Shown here: positions 46,587-55,362 of the stretch, piece after piece
Position numbering within the stretch: the stretch's first letter is position 1
Layout: each line of letters begins with the position of its first letter
NCBI RefSeq assembly: GCF_014930455.1
Contig: NZ_JAAIYO010000001.1
Location: forward strand, 682,001-746,000
From: Corallococcus soli
GTDB taxonomy: Bacteria > Myxococcota > Myxococcia > Myxococcales > Myxococcaceae
Direction: 5' to 3'
Length of the DNA stretch: 64,000 bases
Notes under the pieces: generated by a model
Database searches by the model: none
Told to the model about the DNA's origin: nothing
The model's input: only the letters and a program-made list of their open reading frames with translations
Made by a program: the position numbers and the translations under genes

Positions 46587-47690
46587 TCAGCCCCAGGTGA
46601 GCACCCGCGACCCGCCTTCCGAGGCAGGGTAGGTGGTGGTGAAGCCATGGCGGACCTGAAGGCTCTCGGACTTCCACTGTGAAGCGGGGACCGACGCGGT
46701 GTTGAAGTGCAGTCGGACCCCGCGCTTCGCGGAGACGATGCGCGCGATTGCCTGGGCATCCGGATGTCGGAAGCGCGTGCCGTCCGTAGAGATGAGGAAG
46801 TCGCTGCACTCCACCAGGTCGAGCCATTCGCGCGTGACATTGCGCTTACTGCCATGGTGGGGAAGCTTGACCGCGCTCAAAGGCAGCCGGGACAGCCCCC
46901 GCTCCTGGAGCAGCCGCTGAAGTGTCGCCGCAAGGACTTGGGGCCAGGCATCCGCGGCCAGCAAACACGCATGGGGGCCACACTCGGCGAGCAGCGCGAT
47001 GCTGCTGCCATTGGCGGGGGCATCGTCACGCTGCTGGGGCTCCGCAGACAGTGCACCCACGTCCAAGGTTCCTCCCAGACGATCCGCCTGTTCCTGGGTC
47101 GCCATGTGGGGGCGGGACAACTCCTCTTCCACGGACCGGACTTCCCTGGCCCAGACGAGCGCCATCCTCCGGAGCGCGGTCGGCGTGGGTGACAGCACCG
47201 TCAGCGATAACCCATTGCGCAGCTCGATGCGTGGCAATGCACCCGTATCCGGCACGACAATGGGACCCCGGCGAAAGGCTTCATTCCAGCGCCCGCCCCG
47301 GATGATTGTCGCCAGCGCTTCACCCTGTCCGGGTCCGAGCCGGTCCTCTGGGGGGACTTCCGGCCCTGCACTGCCTCCCTCCGCGCCCGTGGCTTCCGCC
47401 AGGAAGGACTTCATGTGGTGCTGGCCGTTGAACCAGAGGTCGTCATAGGTGGTGCCGACCGCAGGGTCCCGGAGCAGCTCCAGGATGCCGCCGATGTGGT
47501 CCGCATCGACATGGGTGACGACGATCAGGTCGAAGTGCGGCCGCGCGTCGCGAGAAAGCCGTGCGCGCAGGGCCGGATACGACGCGGGGGTGCCGCCATC
47601 AATGAGGATGCGCTGGGTACGTCCCTCATGCACGTGCTCCAGGAGCAAACAGTCACCGCACCCCGCTGGCAGCATCTCCAGTGTCAGCAT
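46587..47690 (-). CDS. Metallo-beta-lactamase-fold hydrolase, ComEC/Rec2-type
   Basis: The 367-residue soluble protein has metal-binding motif THVDADHIGG (His60, Asp62, Asp64, His65), the HxDxDH form found in ComEC-type MBL domains. LIDGGTPASY precedes it, and VKLPHHGSKRNVT and LISTDGTRFRHPDAQA follow as later metal ligands or active-site loops. The ATG at 47690 has GGGAGG at good spacing and lies 38 bases inside the end of the upstream CHAT gene. Likely a cytoplasmic nuclease or phosphodiesterase, given known ComEC MBL activity; it is the best effector candidate of the operon (inference). Confidence 0.88.
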   Translation of the reverse strand: MLTLEMLPAGCGDCLLLEHVHEGRTQRILIDGGTPASYPALRARLSRDARPHFDLIVVTHVDADHIGGILELLRDPAVGTTYDDLWFNGQHHMKSFLAEATGAEGGSAGPEVPPEDRLGPGQGEALATIIRGGRWNEAFRRGPIVVPDTGALPRIELRNGLSLTVLSPTPTALRRMALVWAREVRSVEEELSRPHMATQEQADRLGGTLDVGALSAEPQQRDDAPANGSSIALLAECGPHACLLAADAWPQVLAATLQRLLQERGLSRLPLSAVKLPHHGSKRNVTREWLDLVECSDFLISTDGTRFRHPDAQAIARIVSAKRGVRLHFNTASVPASQWKSESLQVRHGFTTTYPASEGGSRVLTWG

Positions 47691-50625
47691 CAATGTTCCC
47701 TCCCAGGCTTGTTGGCGCATCCAGATACCAGTCCACGTCACCGTAGACGGCAAGCCCGAGCATGAGCGGATCTCCTCCGGAGAGGAGTGTGCGCCGCAAG
47801 CGGACAAACGCGTCTCCCACGCTCACCTCCCCCTGCCGCACCATCGCTTCCAGCCCTGCGAGCATCGCGGCGGTCGTGGGGCCAGCGTGCCGCCCCAGCA
47901 TGTCCGCCATGCTGCTGACCACCACGGCGGAGCCCTGCCCGGCCCAGAGGAACTGGTTCACCACATTCTGGAATCTCACCGTGGGCAGCAGGGGACTGCA
48001 ACCCATCAGCAGGACGAGGACCCCGTCGCCGGAATTCACTTTTCTCACATGACGTTCATGAAGACGCGAGACGCCGAGCGCATCGGAGGCGATTTCGATG
48101 GTCTGCACATCCGTGCCCTCTTCCTGATCTGTGTGGACCAGGAGCACCAGGAGGGAGGGCGCATCCCGCTGGATGGCCCTAGCCCACTGCTTCCATTCCT
48201 TCACTTCCGTGGTGCAGGCGGGCCACAGCTTCTCGAGGGTGTGCCTCACCCGGTCCATGCTGGTGGCGTCGTTGAGGTCCACGCGATGACTGGCCCCGAC
48301 GAGGCCTCGAAGCAGCAGCGGGATGGTTCGCCGTTCCTTCCGGGGCATGACCCTCAACCCGACACCTCCTGCCCGTACCCCGGAAGGAACGCGCTGCCGC
48401 TCCAGGATACGGGTGAGTCCCCAGAAACCAGCGGGGCAAACGAAATCCTCAGCCTCCTCCTCATCCTGGTGGGAGGAGTGATGACACTCGCCCGTTTCCA
48501 GCGCCAGCTGGGCGTTGGGACACAGCCTCGCCTTGGGGTGCGGCGCGGGGAGGTCATAGAAGAACTCCACGGGAATGAAGCTTCCCACCGAGGTCTCGAG
48601 GATCTGGATCCGCCTTCCACGAAGCAAGCTCCGGCCTACGCCGGGCCGCGACACCGCTGCCCTCCAGAAGAGGCTCCCCTGGTTGGCCAGGGCTACGAGA
48701 AGCTTCACGAGCCGCTCATCCTCCAACGAAGTGGGACGCACTGGCTCCTGGGTCAGCTGCTGCAGGCGGGTGCGAATCTGGAGAATGGCTTCCTTCAGAT
48801 CCGGCTGATCGATGTCGAACCAGTGGATTTCCTCGTCCTCCACGACCATGGCATGCGCGCCACCCGAGGCGTCCTCCTGGATCACGAGCGCGGCGTCGAA
48901 GGGCGTGCGTTCCTCCAGCGGTTCGTCCAGGGCGAGGGGAGGGAATTCCAACTCCTGCTTCACACCACGACCCATGTCGGGGCGTGCCTCGCGTGTCGTC
49001 ACGACCGGGGCGGAGAGAATCGCCGTTTGGATGACCCGGTTGCGGTGAAGGACGGTGATGCGCGCGGAAAAGTCTCTTGCTGCGAATGCCCCAGGAGCTG
49101 GCTTTGGCACGGTAAACGCGAAAGCGCAGCGGGTACTATCTCCCTTAGACCCCAGGACAACGTGCTCGGCTCGCGGTGGGGCCTGTTGGCTGGTGAAATC
49201 ATCCGAGAAGACGATGGTGAGCGTGTGGCCATCGGGAGAAGGCGGCAGGCTGGCCTCGGGGAGCGGCTTCCTGACGAAGCGCGAGCCAGCGCGCACCGCA
49301 CCGATGTGGACCTCCAACCGGTAGGTGTGGCCGGCCAGGAGTGCCCCAAGCTCCTGCTCAGGCTTCGGCCCTTCCGTGGAGAGGATGGTTGCTTGCAGAT
49401 GACGGCCCGGCGGCTTCTGTGAGGGCTGTTGCTGCATGGCCCAGGGGGGGGGCGTCTGGAGATTCTGGGACAGCGCCACGTCCAGGGACTTCTCCGCCGT
49501 TCGTACGGCCTGGCGAAGCTGCGAGAGCGCGACGCCCGCGCCGGGCGGGAGCTTGAACCCGGGCTGGGACAGGCGCTGCTGGAGGGCCGTCGCCAGCTCC
49601 GGGGCGGTCCACTCCCTCTGCTCCCATCCCAACGTGCGCGCCAGGAACTCCGGGACCTGGAGGTCCATCAAGTCGAAGCGGGTCCGCAGCGGCGCCACGA
49701 ATTCAAGCAGCCTGCGGGCTGCGTCCACTTCCTCCCGGAGGGGCAGCTTCGCGCCGTCGAGGAACTTCCATGACGAAAGCAAGAAGGGGGCGGCGCCCGT
49801 CCCGGTTGCCAGCCGCACCGCTTCATCGAAGGGAATGCCTTCCCCCAGCGCGGCCATGAGCGCGAACCAGAACTCCCCGCGTCGCTTGAGGGGCGCACGT
49901 ACCACCAGCACGGCGCCGGTGTCTAGCCGGTAGCGGAGCTTGAGGCCCAGCGCCATCGCGGCGGCGGCGCTCTTGCTTTCGGGAAGAAAGGCGATAGCGA
50001 TCGCGCTGGCAGGCAGCACTCCCGCCTCGTGTCCCGGCGCGCCTGGCACGAAGCAGACATCGGGGGGCACCAGGAGGATGTGTCCGGCGGCGTTGTGCTC
50101 CAGGGAACTCCAGAGTGCCGGTGCCTTCCCTGGCAGGTTGCCCTCTCCCAGCCGCTGGATGTGTCTCCGCTCCGAACGCACGGCGACGACGGACAGTGGC
50201 CACGAGAGCGCGCGCTGCTGGCGTGGCTCACCCGAGCGGACATGGACCGATGCCGCGCCCACGGACGCGTCCGCGAGCAGCTCCGCGAATAGGGCGAGCA
50301 CCGGCGGATCCTCGTCTTCGTGCACGATTTCAATGCGCGGAGGGCCCCCCTCCGACAGCAGTTGTGCCCAGAGCGTGGCCAGCTGCTCGGCCTGTTCGAA
50401 GCCGCCAAGCCGCAGGTGCTCCAGGATTGTGCGGTCGTGAGAGGAGAACCCGAAACGGATCCGTCTCCCTGCGAAGAGGGCCTTCAGCGAGGCGACCTCT
50501 TCCCACCTGCGCGTGTCGAGCCCGAGCTTTGGATGCGCGGCCAGCGCTCCCAGCATGGCAATGGCCGGAGCCTGGACCTCGCGTCGCAGGGGCTGGATGA
50601 AACGTCTAAAGAAGCGGATGTCCAC
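47653..50625 (-). CDS. CHAT-domain protease with large N-terminal region, ~990 aa
   Basis: The C-terminal ~280 residues form a CHAT domain. LLVLLVHTDQEEG contains the catalytic His831 and VLVLLMGCSPLL the catalytic Cys876; FLWAGQGSAVVVSSMADM and the ending YGDVDWYLD are typical. The N-terminal ~700 residues are alpha/beta and Ig-like with no family recognised. The frame opens at GTG 50724, only five bases from a divergent start. GTG 50625 has GAGAAGG eight bases upstream and leaves a normal intergenic region, so it is preferred. It is the first gene of the operon, and its end overlaps the MBL gene by 38 bases. Confidence 0.85.
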   Translation of the reverse strand: MDIRFFRRFIQPLRREVQAPAIAMLGALAAHPKLGLDTRRWEEVASLKALFAGRRIRFGFSSHDRTILEHLRLGGFEQAEQLATLWAQLLSEGGPPRIEIVHEDEDPPVLALFAELLADASVGAASVHVRSGEPRQQRALSWPLSVVAVRSERRHIQRLGEGNLPGKAPALWSSLEHNAAGHILLVPPDVCFVPGAPGHEAGVLPASAIAIAFLPESKSAAAAMALGLKLRYRLDTGAVLVVRAPLKRRGEFWFALMAALGEGIPFDEAVRLATGTGAAPFLLSSWKFLDGAKLPLREEVDAARRLLEFVAPLRTRFDLMDLQVPEFLARTLGWEQREWTAPELATALQQRLSQPGFKLPPGAGVALSQLRQAVRTAEKSLDVALSQNLQTPPPWAMQQQPSQKPPGRHLQATILSTEGPKPEQELGALLAGHTYRLEVHIGAVRAGSRFVRKPLPEASLPPSPDGHTLTIVFSDDFTSQQAPPRAEHVVLGSKGDSTRCAFAFTVPKPAPGAFAARDFSARITVLHRNRVIQTAILSAPVVTTREARPDMGRGVKQELEFPPLALDEPLEERTPFDAALVIQEDASGGAHAMVVEDEEIHWFDIDQPDLKEAILQIRTRLQQLTQEPVRPTSLEDERLVKLLVALANQGSLFWRAAVSRPGVGRSLLRGRRIQILETSVGSFIPVEFFYDLPAPHPKARLCPNAQLALETGECHHSSHQDEEEAEDFVCPAGFWGLTRILERQRVPSGVRAGGVGLRVMPRKERRTIPLLLRGLVGASHRVDLNDATSMDRVRHTLEKLWPACTTEVKEWKQWARAIQRDAPSLLVLLVHTDQEEGTDVQTIEIASDALGVSRLHERHVRKVNSGDGVLVLLMGCSPLLPTVRFQNVVNQFLWAGQGSAVVVSSMADMLGRHAGPTTAAMLAGLEAMVRQGEVSVGDAFVRLRRTLLSGGDPLMLGLAVYGDVDWYLDAPTSLGGNIDADTGDAASGVR

Positions 50626-50729
50626 GCTGCGGACCTTCTCCTGGCCAGGGGCTGCACTGGCCGTCCCAAAGAGCACTCGAGCGCCGAGGATGACAAGCGT
50701 ACCCGAACCCTTCGGAGTAGACACAGGGC
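50626..50729. promoter_or_regulatory. Presumed divergent promoter region of the CHAT operon and the zinc-ribbon gene
   Basis: If the CHAT gene starts at 50625, these ~104 bases are the only non-coding DNA between the two divergent units and must hold both promoters. No consensus -35/-10 or sigma-54 box was recognised in it. Confidence 0.4.
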
Positions 50730-53249
50730 ATGTCCGCCCTGCTCGACAGCGGCGTGCAGCGGGGCGCGGAAGTGCGCTGTCCCGGCTGCACCCGCTTCAT
50801 CCCGACCGCCGTCGCCTGCCCGCACTGCTTCTGTGGCCCCGTCCCGCCGGAGCGCTACGGCGCCGCGCGCGAGCTGCTGAAGTCCGGGGTGGACCGCTTC
50901 GCCCTGGCGGGCCGCACCGCCGCGCTGGAGCCCGCCCAGGTGGAGGTCCTGGCGGCCCGCTACGCGCGACAGTGGGGCGTGGCGCTGCGGCTCATCGAGG
51001 ACGCACGGCGCATCGAGCCCCGGCTGCTGCAACGCGGCTTCGTGGGCGACATGGAGGACGCCTGGGCGGCCCGCCTGCCCATGGACGAGGCCGTCCTCGC
51101 GGAGAGCATCGCGCCCTTCAGCCCCCTGCCGGATTCGCTGGCGTACCTGTCCAGCAAGGCGCCGGACGCGAACCTGCGCGACATGGCGGCGCTCGCCTGG
51201 GTGCACCAGGGCACGTTCTCCCAGGATGCGCGCGCCACGGTGCGCTACCTGCTGCTCCAGGACGGACGCGTGGCGGTGGAGGCGATGCTCGCCCTGATGC
51301 ACTGGCGCAATGCCTCCTCCCTTCGACTGACCTCGGAGGAGCGCGAGCGGATCCGCTTGCTGGCCCTGGGCGTGCTGGACATGCCCGACATCGGCGCGCG
51401 CGCCGCGGTCGCCTGGACGCGGGTGTCGCGGGAGGCGCCCCCCGACGCCGTGCTGACCGCCCTGCACCGGGGGCTGTACGGCACCGACCCGGAGGTGCGC
51501 TTCGAATGCGCGCTGTGCCTGCGCGACGAGGTGGAGGTGGCGCAGGCGCTGGACTCACCCGACGCGGCCACCGTCACCTTCGCGCGGCGCACGCTGAGCG
51601 AGTGGGGCTCCCCCAGGCTCTTCCTCCGGCTGATGCGCGAAGGGGACGAGCGCTTCGTGCAGGAGGTGCTGCAAGACCTGCCCTTCCCTCCACCGGAGGG
51701 GGCGCTGGAAGCGCTGCTCACGGTGTCCGTGCGCACCGTCGGCTCACTCGCGGACGACCTGCTGCGCTTCGCGAAGCGGCGGCCCTTCCACGACTGGGGA
51801 TTGGAGGACCAGCAGCGCTGGGCCCGGTGGGCGCGCTCGGTGCTGCGCGCCCTGCCCGCGGAGACCGCGCTGCACTTCTTCGGCTGGGCCGCCGCCCCTG
51901 GCGAAAGCACCGAACCCCCCGAGGAAGAGGAGATGGAGGCGGTGTGGTGCTTCCTGGAGGAGACGGTGCATGCGATTGAGCGGGGCGCGGAGAAGGACCG
52001 CGTCGCGTGCTTCAAGGACTTCCTCTTCGTGTACTTCCTCCACCATGCGGGGGTGGACGAACAGCGGCGGCTGAACGACTGGGCCCGTGATCCGCACAGC
52101 GGGGAGGCCCTGCTGGAAGCCCTGATGATCTTCCCCTCGTGGCGCGAGCAGGCGCGCCTTCCCGCCACTGGACTCGAACACGCGGCCCGGCTGTTGATGG
52201 CCGTCTGGGAGGGCCCGGACCAGCACCTGCTGGTGGAGCCCATGTCCCGCGTGACGCGGCAGTGGAGCGCGTACTCCGGACGCGAGGTGCTGGTGGACGC
52301 GGTCTGGCGGCGCTTCCAATCCCATCCCTCCGAACGGAGCCTGCTGCTCCGCGCCTTCGCGAGCTGGCGCGACCGCCTGTGGGAGAAGCAGCGTGAGGCG
52401 GAGCCCGACGCCCTCGTGCGCTTCCAGGCGTGGTGGCGGCTGGACCCCGTGGGCCTCTATCCCCACGTGGAGCCCTTGCTGGCGGATGCGCCGCTGGACG
52501 TCCTGCCCGCCCGGTTGCGAAGCCTCTGGGCGGCGGCGGAGGAGATCGCGGGCACGCGCCCGCGCACCGCGTCCCTCTCCGTGTCCAAGGGGGCCTGGGC
52601 GCTGCTGCGCGCGGTGGAGTCCGACGACCCGCGCCACGTCCAGCAGATGGAGGCGGAGCTGGCGTACTTCGAGTCGCGCCTCCCCGCCTTCGAGCAGCGC
52701 GTGCGCGCCACGCCGTCGCCGCCGGAGGAGTCCAACATCCACCGCGACTTCCTGGACGACACGCACGACGCGCTGCGGATGATGCGCGAGCGCAGGGACC
52801 GCCGCCGCGAGCGCGAGGCGTACGAGCGCGAACGTGAAGTCGAGCGCCAGGTGGCGGAGTCCCGCCGCCGCGACCAGGAGCGCCAGATTGAGCAGGCCCG
52901 CCGCGCCGCCGAAGCGCTGGAGGCCGCCCGGCTGGTGGAGCACGGACAGCAACAGGCCTGGGCCCTGTCGGACGCCCTGCGCCTCATGACGGACGTGCAG
53001 CCCCAGGTGCCCTCGCGCCCCATGGACCGGGAGGTGCTCTTCCCCGGCACGGCGCTGCCCACGCTCCTGCACTACGCCCGCATGCTCAAGGCGCTCCAGG
53101 GGGGCGCGGACGTGATGAAGCTCTTCGAGGTCGTGGGGCTGACGCCCGTGACCTGGGCCACGCAGGCGAACGCGTGGGGGCAGGCGATGGTGGGCCGGAC
53201 GGAGCTGGCCCTCCGCTTCGCCGAGCTGCTCCAGGCGCCCTGGGCGTGA
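50730..53249 (+). CDS. Zinc-ribbon, helical-repeat and coiled-coil protein, 839 aa
   Basis: The N-terminus has a zinc ribbon (CPGCTRFIPTAVACPHC, ~17-33). A long alpha-helical solenoid follows (~60-640), with HEAT-like units such as DANLRDMAALAWVHQGTFSQ and ARATVRYLLLQDGRVAVEAM. A highly charged coiled coil (~685-740, many Arg/Glu, EREREVERQVAESRRRDQER) and a short C-terminal domain end the protein. No enzymatic motif or P-loop is seen; a scaffold or sensor role fits. It is divergent from the CHAT operon across a very short region, which suggests shared regulation. Confidence 0.7.
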   Translation: MSALLDSGVQRGAEVRCPGCTRFIPTAVACPHCFCGPVPPERYGAARELLKSGVDRFALAGRTAALEPAQVEVLAARYARQWGVALRLIEDARRIEPRLLQRGFVGDMEDAWAARLPMDEAVLAESIAPFSPLPDSLAYLSSKAPDANLRDMAALAWVHQGTFSQDARATVRYLLLQDGRVAVEAMLALMHWRNASSLRLTSEERERIRLLALGVLDMPDIGARAAVAWTRVSREAPPDAVLTALHRGLYGTDPEVRFECALCLRDEVEVAQALDSPDAATVTFARRTLSEWGSPRLFLRLMREGDERFVQEVLQDLPFPPPEGALEALLTVSVRTVGSLADDLLRFAKRRPFHDWGLEDQQRWARWARSVLRALPAETALHFFGWAAAPGESTEPPEEEEMEAVWCFLEETVHAIERGAEKDRVACFKDFLFVYFLHHAGVDEQRRLNDWARDPHSGEALLEALMIFPSWREQARLPATGLEHAARLLMAVWEGPDQHLLVEPMSRVTRQWSAYSGREVLVDAVWRRFQSHPSERSLLLRAFASWRDRLWEKQREAEPDALVRFQAWWRLDPVGLYPHVEPLLADAPLDVLPARLRSLWAAAEEIAGTRPRTASLSVSKGAWALLRAVESDDPRHVQQMEAELAYFESRLPAFEQRVRATPSPPEESNIHRDFLDDTHDALRMMRERRDRRREREAYEREREVERQVAESRRRDQERQIEQARRAAEALEAARLVEHGQQQAWALSDALRLMTDVQPQVPSRPMDREVLFPGTALPTLLHYARMLKALQGGADVMKLFEVVGLTPVTWATQANAWGQAMVGRTELALRFAELLQAPWA

Positions 53250-53275
53250 GCCGTGGGCGCCCGTGAGGCCCCGCG

Positions 53276-54040
53276 CTACTGCGCGGTGGCGCCGCCGTCG
53301 AGGATGACCTCGGCGCCCGTCATGAGCTTGGACTCGTCCGACGCGAGGTAGAGCACGGCGTTCGCCACGTCGTCGGGCTCACCGAAGTGGCCCAGGGGGA
53401 TGCCCTTGAGCATGCGCGCGCGCGTCTTCTCCGCCTGGCCGCTGGCCTGGGACAGCGCCTCCACCATGGAGGTCTCCACGTAGCCGGGGTGCACGGAGTT
53501 GCACCGGATGCCGTAGCCCTTGGCCGCGCAGTGCAGCGCCACGGACTTGGACAACAGGCGCACGCCGCCCTTGCTGGAGCTGTACGCGGGGAACTGCCCC
53601 ACGCCGACGATGCCGGCGATGGAGGAGATGTTGATGATGGAGCCCTTCGCCTCCGTCTTCCGCATCGCGGCGATGCCGTGCTTGCAGCCCAGGAAGACGC
53701 CGTCCAGGTTGACCGCGTGCACGAGCCGCCACTCGTCCAGCGACATGGTTTCGATGTCCTTCACGATGCCCATGCCCGCGTTGTTCACGAGCACGTCCAG
53801 CTTCCCGAACTTCTCCAGGGTGCGCGCCATGGCGTGCTCCCACTGCGCCTCCTGGGTGACGTCCAGCGCGACGAACAGGCCCGCGTCCCCCAGCTCCTCC
53901 GCCACCGCGCGCGCTTCGTCCTCGCGCCGGTCGGTCACCACCACCCTGGCGCCCTCGCGCGCGAGCATCCGCGCGGACGCGGCGCCCAGGCCTCCCGCGC
54001 CGCCGGTCACCAACGCCACCTTGCCTTCGACTCGCTTCAT
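53276..54040 (-). CDS. SDR-family dehydrogenase (glucose-1-dehydrogenase-like)
   Basis: The 254-residue classical SDR has TGGAGGLG (~13-20), LVNNAGMGIV (~86), Ser in INISSIAG, YSSSK (Tyr/Lys pair, ~154-158) and HPGYVET; GAEVILDGGATAQ ends the protein. The active site is complete. It probably oxidises a hydroxy compound with NAD(P)+; substrate is not readable. The MDR reductase gene ends 47 bases upstream on the same strand, so they may be co-transcribed. Confidence 0.9.
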   Translation of the reverse strand: MKRVEGKVALVTGGAGGLGAASARMLAREGARVVVTDRREDEARAVAEELGDAGLFVALDVTQEAQWEHAMARTLEKFGKLDVLVNNAGMGIVKDIETMSLDEWRLVHAVNLDGVFLGCKHGIAAMRKTEAKGSIINISSIAGIVGVGQFPAYSSSKGGVRLLSKSVALHCAAKGYGIRCNSVHPGYVETSMVEALSQASGQAEKTRARMLKGIPLGHFGEPDDVANAVLYLASDESKLMTGAEVILDGGATAQ

Positions 54041-54087
54041 GTCCGTTGCTCCTTCGATGCCGTGGGAATGGGGGACCGCCGGGGCGC

Positions 54088-55074
54088 TCAGTCCGCGGGG
54101 GTGGGGGTCAGGATGATCTTCCCGTCGCGGCTGGGCTCCTGGGCGCGCTTCAGCGCGTCGTGGATGCGCTCCAGCGGGTAGGTGCCGTCCACGGGGGCCT
54201 GCAACGTGCCCGCGGACATCAGCTCCGCGAGCCGCGCGAAGGTGGCGTTCTGCTCCTCGCGCGGGGCGTTGCGCATCCAGCGCACCAGCCAGAAGCCGCG
54301 CAGGCTGACGTCCTTGAAGATGGTGGCCGCCGCGGACAGCTTGGGGCCCTTGCCACTCATCGCGCCGTAGTTCACCAGCACGCCGCCGGTGGAAAGACAG
54401 TCACCCAGCCGCCGGGAGGAGTCCCCACCCACCGCGTCGATGCCCAGCCGCACCTTCGCGCCGCCCGTGGCGTCGCGCACCTGCTTGGGCAGCTCATCCG
54501 TGTCCAGCAGCACCACGTCCGCGCCCTGCGCCTTGAGCGCGTCGGCCAGGTCCTGGCGGCGCACCACGTTGACGGTCTTCAATCCCATCACCTGGGCCAG
54601 GGTGATGAGGTAGCGCCCCACGGCGGAGTTGGCCGCGTTCTGCACCACCCACTCCCCGGGCTGGAGCGTCACGAACTGGCGCAGCATCAGGTACGCGGTG
54701 GGCGGGTTGACCAGCAGCATGCTCGCCTGGAGCAGGTCCAACCCCGGCGGCACCGGCAGCAGCTGCGCGGCGGGCACGGTGAGGTGGGTGCGCCAGGTGC
54801 CCGCGCCCAGCGGCAGGAACACCCGGTCACCCACCGCCACGGCGTCGGAGCCCACCACCTCCACCACGCGGCCCACGCCCTCGTTGCCCGGGGTGGCGGG
54901 CAGCTTGGGCAGCACGCCGTACTCACCGGAGAGGGTGAGCAGATCGGAGGGGTTGATGGGCGTGGCGAGCACGGCCAGGCGCGCCTCCCCCGGCTGGAGC
55001 GGCGCGGGGGATTCCTCCACCACCTGGGCGACGTCCGAGGGCGGACCGAAGGCCGAGAAGCGCACTGCTTTCAT
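54088..55074 (-). CDS. Medium-chain (MDR) quinone/enoyl-CoA reductase-like protein
   Basis: The 328-residue MDR-family reductase lacks a structural zinc site. Landmarks are INPSDLLTLSGEYG (~44-57), PATPGNEGVGRVVEVG-type block (~64-79), AANSAVGRYLITLAQ (nucleotide-binding helix, ~150) and GIDAVGGDSSRRLGDCLSTGG (~215). The pattern PxNEGVG and the INPSD motif fit the mitochondrial trans-2-enoyl-CoA reductase (MECR/ETR) group. GGGAG supports ATG 55074. The 288 bases upstream (55075-55362) hold no visible gene. Confidence 0.88.
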   Translation of the reverse strand: MKAVRFSAFGPPSDVAQVVEESPAPLQPGEARLAVLATPINPSDLLTLSGEYGVLPKLPATPGNEGVGRVVEVVGSDAVAVGDRVFLPLGAGTWRTHLTVPAAQLLPVPPGLDLLQASMLLVNPPTAYLMLRQFVTLQPGEWVVQNAANSAVGRYLITLAQVMGLKTVNVVRRQDLADALKAQGADVVLLDTDELPKQVRDATGGAKVRLGIDAVGGDSSRRLGDCLSTGGVLVNYGAMSGKGPKLSAAATIFKDVSLRGFWLVRWMRNAPREEQNATFARLAELMSAGTLQAPVDGTYPLERIHDALKRAQEPSRDGKIILTPTPAD

Positions 55075-55350
55075 TGCATGCTCCCGCGTGAAGGCTGCCT
55101 GAAGGCGGCGCCACCCTAGCCGCCTTCGCCGCTGCTGCCGAGCGTGCAAAACAGGCCCACTCCGCGTGCGCACGCGGGGCTGCATTGATCCATCCGCGCT
55201 TCATTCCGGCCCCCCGAGGGCGGGGGTCTGTCCACACCCGAACGTGGGCTGGAGGAGGCTGCCGACCGGCGACGTTCGGCCCTCGCCACGACGGTGGGGG
55301 CTGCACAGCTTGAGTTCCGGACCCCTCGGTGGGGCACGTGGGGATGGGCG

Positions 55351-55357
55351 AGGAGGG
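55351..55357 (+). promoter_or_regulatory. Shine-Dalgarno AGGAGGG deciding GTG start 55363
   Basis: AGGAGGG lies five bases before GTG (V/M-SNVHHEVAL). It rejects an upstream in-frame ATG at 55294. Confidence 0.65.
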
Positions 55358-55362
55358 CGAGT

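Noticed and set aside
41155-53249. Type III CRISPR Craspase assignment for the TPR-CHAT protein
   Set aside because: No Cas genes, CRISPR array, Csx30-like or gRAMP-like gene nearby, and the partner genes are different.
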